From NCBI RefSeq assembly GCF_042492175.1, contig NZ_CP170453.1:1550001-1614000 (forward strand): a DNA stretch of 64,000 nucleotides, in the 5' to 3' direction. Under the pieces are notes generated by a model. It was not told the origin of the DNA and did not search any database. It worked only from the letters and a program-made list of their open reading frames with translations. Numbering within the stretch: position 1 is the first letter of the stretch; each line of letters begins with the position of its first letter. The position numbers and the translations under genes were made by a program. This document shows, piece by piece, positions 10,401 through 15,881 of the stretch. This DNA is from CAJXSN01 sp947492235. GTDB lineage: Bacteria; Pseudomonadota; Alphaproteobacteria; Sphingomonadales; Sphingomonadaceae.

Positions 10401-11381
10401 ATCGGACGGAGCGGCACCCAGCCGCTCAAGCACCTGCAATCCGTGGACATCCAGCGCACCGGTCAGCCCGCCGATTTCGCGGTAATGATCGCGCCGCAGC
10501 ACGATATTGTCGTCGCCGTCGCGTTCCTTGGTTTCCAGATACAGCTGGTTGAGCACGTGCTGCATCAGCGGCAACTGGTCCGCGCGGCTGGCCATCGTCT
10601 GGCTGACGTCGTCCTTGTCTTCCCACGGGGCCAGCGTGGCCATGTCGTTCAGCAGCTGGTTGGCCAGCTTCGGCTCGACTTCAAAGCCGGAGACACCCGC
10701 CGGACCGACAATCGCTTCCTCGCACTCATCGCGGTTCATGCGCGGGGTGAGATACAGCCCGTCATTGATCCGCTCGGCAAGGCCGGGGATCATCGCGCAG
10801 TCGGCAAGGAATTCGGTCCGCATGGTCAGGCAGACCGAGATCGGGAAATCGGGGCACTCGCTGCTTTCGATCAGCAGGCGGGCAAAGGCTTCGGCCTCTT
10901 CGCGCTCGGCATAGCTGGAGAAACGGAACAGCTCCTCGAACTGGTCAGCCATCAGCAGCAGATTGCGGCCTTCGGGCAGGTGCCCCGCCTGACACCATTC
11001 GATCACCGCGCGCGGGCCGCGCCGCAGGCTGTGGGCCATCAGGTCGAATTCTTCGCCCTTTACGTCCATCCCCTGCGCGGCGAACAGGCCCGCCGCCAGC
11101 GACCCGATGGGATCGCCTGCGGGGTGAAAATCGATCACCATCCAGTCCGAGCCGGCCGGGTGCAGGCCCAGCTCCAGATATTCCAGCAGACCGGTGCGCA
11201 CGAGCGAGGATTTGCCGCTGCCCGAAGACCCCAGAACAGCGAGGAACCGGCTATCCGCCAGCTTGTCGATCAGCTCGGTAACCTGACTGTCGCGGCCAAA
11301 GAACAGATAGCTTTCGTCGCGGGTAAAGGCCCGCAGGCCGGGGAACGGAACCTGCTCGATGTGATTTTGCCCCTCACTCAT
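4455..11381 (-). CDS. Giant nSTAND1-type NTPase with transmembrane segment, coiled coil and four YHS-like repeats
   Basis: 2308-residue protein. ATG 11381 is chosen because it forms an ATGA overlap with the stop of the TIR gene; an ORF start at 11438 would lie inside that gene. The N-terminus has the nSTAND1 entry (VPFPGLRAF, then LFFGR), Walker A GSSGSGKSS (51-59), Walker B-like LLLMADQFEE (141-150) and the SHESLIRQW motif (420-428) typical of the family. A basic stretch (EQRRKTNRLR) precedes one predicted membrane helix (about 525-545), then an Ala/Glu-rich coiled coil to about 690. A long helical, TPR-like region follows, and then four YHS-like repeats from about residue 1600 to the end. 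STAND NTPases are ligand-triggered oligomerising switches; here the TIR partner is the likely effector. Ligand and output are unknown. Confidence 0.85.
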   Translation of the reverse strand: MSEGQNHIEQVPFPGLRAFTRDESYLFFGRDSQVTELIDKLADSRFLAVLGSSGSGKSSLVRTGLLEYLELGLHPAGSDWMVIDFHPAGDPIGSLAAGLFAAQGMDVKGEEFDLMAHSLRRGPRAVIEWCQAGHLPEGRNLLLMADQFEELFRFSSYAEREEAEAFARLLIESSECPDFPISVCLTMRTEFLADCAMIPGLAERINDGLYLTPRMNRDECEEAIVGPAGVSGFEVEPKLANQLLNDMATLAPWEDKDDVSQTMASRADQLPLMQHVLNQLYLETKERDGDDNIVLRRDHYREIGGLTGALDVHGLQVLERLGAAPSDPDRVPAKGKAANDTRAPGEVDHTLVAQVFRALVAGPSLAKAVRRPCRFDELARATGDEAATRTVVDAFRAHGVNFLRPYEGEPLADDTVIDISHESLIRQWNLLTGWFEEEREAGVAWQQLHSQQEAFADGRSDLLTGLALANLSEFWESERPTAAWAERHGGDFAAIESFYKTSKETDERQRAEAEAEQRRKTNRLRVWLAGTAALAFVALGGAYYGFTQAAEARSSEAAALAATEEQKKATEAQALAAERAGLAEKRAEDEAAAALLAANQAEAAALAQQEAAQRAALSEQQAQSNLAEARAAEAAAEAARRQAEEQADANVDLIRRIGEAITVGGGTEEVTGDELRDEVRERLPDQSRAAPRVQPGQGGGSAIPLALAVSLPLTSEASLAASASASSAAAPEARSAPRERPCLPEWQLIAELEPDRQMDRLPGSLQTQCLARELAQFFEAQLSRSGSLGQGSGPGGGSADPAEILQINTMLGKAWFTARNWKESIGAYERAHDAGLRLLERRGRQSVLDDPKLRSAYLQASYNWLLDAREVRQSGKAQRGFSDIEAIAAGFDVDALTGAQDMELATDLARIAILQMTVHREYQPDPDKQTDAELRLLGIANLILEWRVDLDFDDEAQMNSALEALGVIAQGLTEVEDDSSAAENAELTCDISETMELLAPDPLDRRVTRAKLNCAIGSLAAATEEAGSVGDIDSIAQGARARARESLAKDPFDERTRLALIDANMAGANRSQASAKRAAEALIGQLKIERNAAGKVYFAARQDKIDEEVEREFAKVSAENRSPSRKASIERSVRSEFQDTPELAALKLPFTELGERIGSLENLEIEIANNFGSSDVKIGKYCDASLVQTIASREGATAESIARLQQASSVAGIWDDAEVELTLADHASKLSLYSQQCLAQINEARGDFSYVLSQSDGKALRRWSTGLFVDIGWREWADARDEAGVQPINRQDFIDTAIDVSLVTLSELPGSFQTLDTVYQIVKREENDDDDTTTGLVDDARALQVTNAALTRILQGDRVPTFWDRHVVNLGCRMHGDRLDMMGSTDLSTLVSAARELQDYCQPVADDRIWAAYTRNALQSAFHKLAHVEDADGTELFSTREGFNALYPYLDWASKGGNPNPTGDLVRVGEDFLGPDQMARFRARQAHQKQVFGFGYENDFGRKNTWYFRHSDDPLWGGEAFLAAMDTYNRGVGPESAREFLAGISRFAAERSAPMPVLAQSILSEAEAYLPDDPETIEKYAKANELLAFEKAHLPVDARGIAFAGYLPESIRAGSPKRPEVPMYGWASGGLYAVEDDTAADWGDWPSFNGFDPVALARGDLVAGSPRITGEIAPEANGMLSTYALFASEASLRRWQADPAGIALQAADQWVRLKPEALHYLADRERIWARARQVFGAGPDAIASANAAMSDVLDRPGATSVEKMTLAANAMLPSPGRSPVDDGGIAFGGTTLESVAPRLYRRGSSDATILFRGARVALADRRNAEKIAEHWPLLNGWDPVELAKGNFVSGLAELANDPSDTEDPRPYALFASEANREAWKRGDGSLYLAARENWLAQRPDYAGDLPADDSQLVEAANFAQAVAQELPEGVNATIALAKSVQDSAEYTDKASAEGIDAMALRSTLNFATGRTPTDAQGFAFGGHSVWAMEGGEAVLGDRTLPVFYRGALVATKDDEDMFEIRGAWPIFNGYDPVEIAEERATPGLPEILELNEKYGFERPVLFSSEENRNTWAQNKLETAIAAANTLGASNAVPIPDIKDDIFDLWEIAISQRLAGMIPEVDESDRVELAYEMVWELRDSQEFAPIESEFDEGLFSGLNAMIDLGVERLAINGRRTPVNASRVAFGGVQLHSIIDGAPVAGEEGDLEYYRGALYARGQTSSSSRDEYWPGFNGWDPVALSQGRFVAGRAEHVFVNPQLSGPLMFATAESLAEFEDRPGDILSDAIDQWSALLPEFAADVDDLIGGDDDR
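4490..6605 (-). repeat. Four tandem ~190-residue YHS-like modules encoded in the 3' end of the STAND gene
   Basis: Modules begin near residues 1600, 1783, 1977 and 2181 (bases about 6584, 6033, 5453 and 4841). Each starts with a (G/R)xAF(A/G)G block, followed by a Y/FRGA-like strand in the last three, then FNG(F/W/Y)DPV or LNGWDPV, a gap, then FASEA, FSSEE or FATAE followed by a tryptophan or phenylalanine. The NG-x-DPV to FASE spacing matches the YHS domain core (KGYDPVAYF ... YYFASEENR). The copies are diverged at the DNA level, so this is an old protein repeat and not recent duplication. Confidence 0.7.
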
Positions 11382-12862
11382 GCCGACAGGCTCGACACCA
11401 GCTTGCGGACATCGGTCATGTCCCAATTCTCGCCGCAATCAATCACCTGCGCATTGGCGAGGCGGAACTTGATATCCTCTTTCGGCCCCGGCGGGCCCTT
11501 GCAGATTGCCATCAGCTTCAGTTTCTCGTTCCGCTTGGCCGAAAGCTTGGTGAAGAGCACCAGCTGGCTCTTCACCCAGGTGCTGGGCGCATTGCCGTGC
11601 AGCAGGATCAGTGCATCACAGCTTGTGAAGTTCTGCTCCAGATCGGCCAGCCGCGCCTTGGCATCGGTGCTTTCCGGCTCCGGCCCCATGCATAGCAGGC
11701 CGGTATCTTCCAGCTCGTCCAGCACCCGGTCGATGGCTTCGCGGTCGCGGTCGTCGGCATCGACAAACAGGAATTGGCCCGCCTCCAGCGCGACCTGCGC
11801 GGGTTCAGGCTCGGGTTCGGGCTGCAGAGCATCGACCAGCCGCGCCTTGAATTCCGACAGAGTGGAGCAGATGACATGCTCCGTCTCCAGCAAATCGCGG
11901 TGATCATCGGGCACCGGATCGAGCTGCAATTCAGGATTGCGCCACTGCATCACGGGCACACCGGCGGCGATCGCCGCGTCATACTGATGCCGCGCCTTAC
12001 CAGTGGGCATGGCGGGGGGTTTGCGCCCGACATGCGGGCCGACCAGCTGGATCATCATCGAGGCCTGACCCAGCGCAGCATTATATTCGCTCAGGAACTG
12101 GTCCATCCCGTCATAACTGCTCGCGACCGGCAGGACGTGGATGTCATATTGCTCCAGATGCGCGCGCACCTGCGCGACCTCGTCTTCCAGATCGTCGGTC
12201 GGTTCGGCGATCAGCGCGCGCTTTGCGCCTTTGGGCAGATCGATATTGCCGCTGGCGACCATGACACGCGAGGGCGTGCTGGCGCTGGCTGCGACAGCGG
12301 GGGCAGACGCCTTGGCGACGCCCGTTTCGCGCAGCTGCACCAGCCGCTCGACAATCTGCTCGGCGAGCGAATAGATCCGGTCACGGTAGAGGCGGCTGTC
12401 ATCCTCCGGCGTCATCGGAATGCGGGTGCTCGATTCCTCGCTTACCGCGCGGTGGAACCGGAACCGGACATGATCGGTGATCGGGGCAGGGTAGGTGTCG
12501 CCCGGCAATAGCGGCAAATGCTCAGCCACAAAGATATTGCGCAAATCCCCGCGCGACCCGTGAAAGGCGGCCAGTTCCTGCGGGCAAAAGTCGCTGCCGG
12601 CCCAGCTGGGGGAACCGACAATCAGCAGCAGCGCGGAATTGCTGGCTGCGTCCAGCATGTCGCCCAATTGATCGTTCGCGCGGTTTTGCGAATCGAAAAA
12701 GACGCTCAGCTCTTCCTCGCGTGTGCCCAGACGCTGGCGCAGCACGGCGCGCAGGCTGTTATACAGCCGCGTAATATCCTTCGTCCCGTCCAGCGAGTCA
12801 AAGTTATCGGCATGGGCATAGCTGACAAACAGATCGTGCCTGCACCCTGGTATGACCGGCAA
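11378..12862 (-). CDS. TIR-domain protein with two further TIR-like modules, partner of the STAND NTPase
   Basis: 494 residues. The start is TTG at 12862, supported by GGGGGAGG about 6 bases upstream and no alternative ATG before the domain. The N-terminal TIR domain (about 8-190) shows the first strand HDLFVSYAHADN, then LSVFFDSQNRAND and the SPSW...CPQEL segment. Glu96 matches the catalytic Glu of NAD+-cleaving TIR domains. Two more Rossmann-like units are suggested by ALIAEPTDDLEDEV (about 220-345) and FLFVDADDRDREAI (about 365-494); they look TIR-like but lack an obvious catalytic Glu (inference). Bacterial TIR effectors commonly cleave NAD+ or make cyclic ADP-ribose signals. The stop overlaps the STAND start (ATGA), so the two proteins are co-translated. 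Confidence 0.85.
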   Translation of the reverse strand: MPVIPGCRHDLFVSYAHADNFDSLDGTKDITRLYNSLRAVLRQRLGTREEELSVFFDSQNRANDQLGDMLDAASNSALLLIVGSPSWAGSDFCPQELAAFHGSRGDLRNIFVAEHLPLLPGDTYPAPITDHVRFRFHRAVSEESSTRIPMTPEDDSRLYRDRIYSLAEQIVERLVQLRETGVAKASAPAVAASASTPSRVMVASGNIDLPKGAKRALIAEPTDDLEDEVAQVRAHLEQYDIHVLPVASSYDGMDQFLSEYNAALGQASMMIQLVGPHVGRKPPAMPTGKARHQYDAAIAAGVPVMQWRNPELQLDPVPDDHRDLLETEHVICSTLSEFKARLVDALQPEPEPEPAQVALEAGQFLFVDADDRDREAIDRVLDELEDTGLLCMGPEPESTDAKARLADLEQNFTSCDALILLHGNAPSTWVKSQLVLFTKLSAKRNEKLKLMAICKGPPGPKEDIKFRLANAQVIDCGENWDMTDVRKLVSSLSA

Positions 12863-12988
12863 AAGGTGCCTCCCCCAAATCGCTCATCCGCCCGGTAGGC
12901 GGACAATCTCTCTCCAATGGTTTTTCTTTCGGCGACCCGGGCACCATAATGCCCGAATTTCAGGAGGAAGCAAGGTTGCGGGTCCGGG

Positions 12989-13789
12989 TTAGCAATCCTT
13001 GAATTGCGGCGCTCTTTTGTCGGTGAATGCGTCCACCGCCTCGGCATGATCCTCCGTGTGATGAGCCAGCGCCTGATAGGCCGCGCTGAGTTCCAGCAAG
13101 GGTGCGAGCTTCATATCCTGCCCTTCGCGCAGCAGCCGTTTGGCCATACGGGTGGAGTGGCCGGGATTGGCTGCGATCATCTGCGCCATTTCCACCGCGC
13201 GCGGCAGGCACTGATCGTGCGACGTCACCTCGCTGATAAGCCCGAATTCCAGCGCTTTGGCCGCGTCGATGATCTCGCCTGTCAGAGTCATCTGCGTGGC
13301 GCGGGCCATGCCGATCACGCGGGGCAGCAACCATGCGCCGCCATCGCCGGGAATGATGCCCAGCTTTACGAAGGTCTCGCCGAAGATCGCTTTCTCGCTG
13401 CCGATGCGGATGTCGGCCATGCAAGCCAGGTCGAGCCCCGCACCAATCGCCGGTCCATTAACAGCGGCCACCACGGGCACTTCCAGGTCATACAGCGCGG
13501 CGGGGATCAGCTGGATGCCGGTGCGATAGCGATTGCGGATCTCGTAGGGGCTGCCTGCGAACATCCCTGCCTTGTTCGCCATATCCTTCACATTGCCGCC
13601 CGCGCAGAAAGCGCTGCCTTCGCCGGTGAGAACCACGGCGCGCACGCTGCGGTCGCGGGTCATGTCGGCACAGAACTGCGCGATCTCCTCGCTATGCGCG
13701 GTTTCGGAAATGGCGTTGCGGGTTTCGGGGCGATTGAGACTGGCGATGACGACGGAGCCATCGCGCTCGATTTTCAAGAAGGGTTCCAT
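12989..13789 (-). CDS. Enoyl-CoA hydratase/isomerase family protein
   Basis: 266-residue crotonase. ATG 13789 gives the usual family length, although the frame stays open further upstream across the divergent gene. Oxyanion-hole segments FCAGGNVKDM (61-70) and GPAIGAGLDLA (112-122) are present. Glu138 in GETFVKLG fits the first catalytic Glu, and the second position reads PGDGG instead of PGxGG with Glu, so hydration, isomerisation or dehydration are all possible. It is divergent from an acyl-CoA dehydrogenase gene (77 bases between starts), a usual pairing for beta-oxidation steps. It reads toward the TIR gene, whose start lies 127 bases beyond its stop; the gap holds the TIR ribosome-binding site. 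Confidence 0.88.
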   Translation of the reverse strand: MEPFLKIERDGSVVIASLNRPETRNAISETAHSEEIAQFCADMTRDRSVRAVVLTGEGSAFCAGGNVKDMANKAGMFAGSPYEIRNRYRTGIQLIPAALYDLEVPVVAAVNGPAIGAGLDLACMADIRIGSEKAIFGETFVKLGIIPGDGGAWLLPRVIGMARATQMTLTGEIIDAAKALEFGLISEVTSHDQCLPRAVEMAQMIAANPGHSTRMAKRLLREGQDMKLAPLLELSAAYQALAHHTEDHAEAVDAFTDKRAPQFKDC

Positions 13790-13865
13790 AGCTCTTGTGC
13801 TAGGTTGCAAGGGCCCCGCCCGCAAACCTAAAAGTGAGAGCACAAGGCGCTTTAGGAGCTTTCCC

Positions 13866-15017
13866 CTGTTCGATACTCTCACCCTTGCCGCCATTCCGCC
13901 CGGAGACGAGGCGCTGCGCGGGAAAGTGCGCGCGCTGGCGCAGGAGGCGGTGGCCGATATGTCGCTGGCCGAGCGGTCGCGGTCGTGGTCGGGCTTCGAT
14001 GCGGATTTCAGCCGCAAGCTGGGCGAGGCCGGGCTGCTGGGCCTGACCCTGCCGACCGAATATGGCGGCGGTGGGCGCGGGCCGTTTGCGCGGTTTGTGG
14101 TGGTGGAGGAATTGCTGGCCGCCGGTGCGCCGGTGGCGGCGCACTGGATCGCGGACCGGCAAAGCGCGCCGCTGATCCTGAATTTTGGCACCGAGGAACA
14201 GCGCCGGAAATACATCCCCGCCATCTGCCGGGGGGAGCTGCTGTTTTGCATCGGGATGAGCGAGCCGGGCAGCGGGTCGGATTTGGCGAGCGTTCGGACA
14301 CGGGCGGAGCGGACCGAGAAGGGCTGGCTGCTCAACGGCCAGAAGATCTGGACCACCAATTCGATGCATTCCGATTACATGATCGCACTGGTCCGCACAT
14401 CGGGCACCACCGACGATCGGCACCGCGGGCTGTCGCAGATCATCGTCGATCTGAAAGCACCGGGTGTCGATATCCGCCCGATCACCGATCTGGCGGGCGA
14501 TGCGCATTTCTCCGAAGTGTTTTTCGACAATGTGGAACTGGCTGAGGACGCGCTGATTGGCGAAGAAGGCGGCGGCTGGCAGCAGGTCGTGGCCGAACTG
14601 GCCTTCGAGCGCAGCGGGCCGGAACGCATCTATTCCAGCATTGTGTTGTTCGACGCGTGGCTGGCGCATCTGCGTTCGGTTGGGCGCGATGACCCTGCAA
14701 CCACGGCGCTGGTCGGCGGATTTATGGCGAAGCTGTCGGCGCTCAGGGCCATGTCGCTGGCGTGCACAGGGCAGCTGGCGGCGGGCGAAAGCCCGGTGGT
14801 CGAGGCCTCGGTGGTGAAAGACCTCGGCACAGCGTTCGAACAGGATTTGCCGCTGGCGATTGGGGATGATCTGGCGGCGCACCCTGATGAGGCGGTGAGC
14901 GAGGAACTGCAGGACGCGCTGACCTATGTGACGCATATCGCGCCGAGCTTTTCGCTGCGCGGAGGCACGCGGGAAATCCTGCGCGGCATTATCGCGCGCG
15001 GTTTGGGCCTGAGATGA
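13866..15017 (+). CDS. Acyl-CoA dehydrogenase (probable CTG start)
   Basis: 383 residues if translation starts at CTG 13866, which has AGGAG at 13854-13858 seven bases upstream and gives the normal family length. No in-frame ATG, GTG or TTG lies nearby, and the next internal ATG (MSLAERS) would remove part of the N-terminal helical domain. Family features are LGEAGLLGLTLPTEYGGGG, GMSEPGSGSDLASV (FAD/substrate-binding beta domain), NGQKIWTTNS, and ELAFERSGPER, where the ER pair matches the Glu of the LCAD/IVD subgroup. It ends with RGGTREILRGIIARGLGL. It should oxidise an acyl-CoA to the 2-enoyl-CoA and pass electrons to ETF. A second, short dehydrogenase-like subunit follows after 10 bases. 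Confidence 0.87.
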   Translation: MFDTLTLAAIPPGDEALRGKVRALAQEAVADMSLAERSRSWSGFDADFSRKLGEAGLLGLTLPTEYGGGGRGPFARFVVVEELLAAGAPVAAHWIADRQSAPLILNFGTEEQRRKYIPAICRGELLFCIGMSEPGSGSDLASVRTRAERTEKGWLLNGQKIWTTNSMHSDYMIALVRTSGTTDDRHRGLSQIIVDLKAPGVDIRPITDLAGDAHFSEVFFDNVELAEDALIGEEGGGWQQVVAELAFERSGPERIYSSIVLFDAWLAHLRSVGRDDPATTALVGGFMAKLSALRAMSLACTGQLAAGESPVVEASVVKDLGTAFEQDLPLAIGDDLAAHPDEAVSEELQDALTYVTHIAPSFSLRGGTREILRGIIARGLGLR

Positions 15018-15027
15018 GGGCGCGGTA

Positions 15028-15771
15028 ATGACGAGTGAATTTCTCGAACCGTTCGAGCAGATGCTGGGCGAGGTCTTCGCGCCTTCTGCAGTCCGTGCCA
15101 TCGAAGCTGGCGAGGGCAGCGCTGCCGCCATGCAGACTGTCGAGCAGTCGGGCTTCCTCGATGCGCTGGTTGCCGAGAGCGAAGGCGGCGCAGGGCTGTC
15201 TCTGGCCGATGTCGCGCCGCTGTGGATGGCGCTGGGCCGCCATGCAGTACCCGTCGGGATTGGCGAAGCGATGATCGAGCGGGCAACCGGCGACAATGAA
15301 GCCGCGCGGCGAGAGAATGCCACCGCGCTTCTCCACGCGGCCCTGATCGCCGGCGCGGCGGGCAAGCTGCTCGATATGGCCGTCGCCTACGCCAATGAGC
15401 GGGTCCAGTTCGGCAAGCTCATCGGCAAGCAGCAGGCGCTCCAGCAAAACCTCGCCGTGATGGCACAGGATGTGGTCGCAGTGCGGCTGGCCGTCGAGCT
15501 TGCTGCGAGCAAAGGCTGGCCCGAAACGGCGCAGGCCGCTGTCGCCAAGTCCGTCGCTGCCGAAGCCGCCCCGCGCATTGCCAACACCGCCCACGCCGTC
15601 TTCGGCGCAATCGGTATCAGCGCAGAGCACGACCTTAATCTCTATACCCGCGCGCTGCACCGGTGGCGGCTGGCGGGCGGGGCAGAAACGCTATGGTCGC
15701 GCAGGCTGGGCGAAGAAGTTCTCGCTTCCTCGCAAACCGCAGTCGACTGGACACGCAGCCTTTGGGCTTAG
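15028..15771 (+). CDS. Short acyl-CoA dehydrogenase-like subunit lacking the middle beta domain
   Basis: 247 residues, well below the 320-390 usual for the family. The N-terminal helical part (FLDALVAESEGGAGLSLADVAPLWMALGRHAVPV) and the C-terminal helical domain (LDMAVAYANERVQFGKLIGKQQALQQNLA, then AVFGAIGISAEHDLNLYTRALHRW) are recognisable. Between them the glycine-serine-rich beta domain that contacts FAD and substrate is missing. Frames are intact, so it is not a decayed gene by sequence. It sits 10 bases after a full-length dehydrogenase gene; heteromeric acyl-CoA dehydrogenases are known in steroid side-chain catabolism, and this may be the non-catalytic half of such a pair (inference). 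Confidence 0.75.
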   Translation: MTSEFLEPFEQMLGEVFAPSAVRAIEAGEGSAAAMQTVEQSGFLDALVAESEGGAGLSLADVAPLWMALGRHAVPVGIGEAMIERATGDNEAARRENATALLHAALIAGAAGKLLDMAVAYANERVQFGKLIGKQQALQQNLAVMAQDVVAVRLAVELAASKGWPETAQAAVAKSVAAEAAPRIANTAHAVFGAIGISAEHDLNLYTRALHRWRLAGGAETLWSRRLGEEVLASSQTAVDWTRSLWA

Positions 15772-15881
15772 GAATGTCGACCGCAATTTGGTGCCGCGCC
15801 ATTCAGCATTTGGTGGATATTTCCTTCTAGGGTGCCAGCATTGGCGCTTGCTCGTGGTAGGTCGCCATCACGGAGTATCCC

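Noticed and set aside
4455..12862. Prophage or transposon origin of the TIR-STAND pair
   Set aside because: No integrase, transposase, tRNA or direct repeats were seen at its edges, and base composition looks like its neighbours by eye.
13800..15365. A 521-codon minus-strand open frame across the acyl-CoA dehydrogenase genes
   Set aside because: Its product is Arg/Pro-rich without domains, while both plus-strand genes show family motifs.
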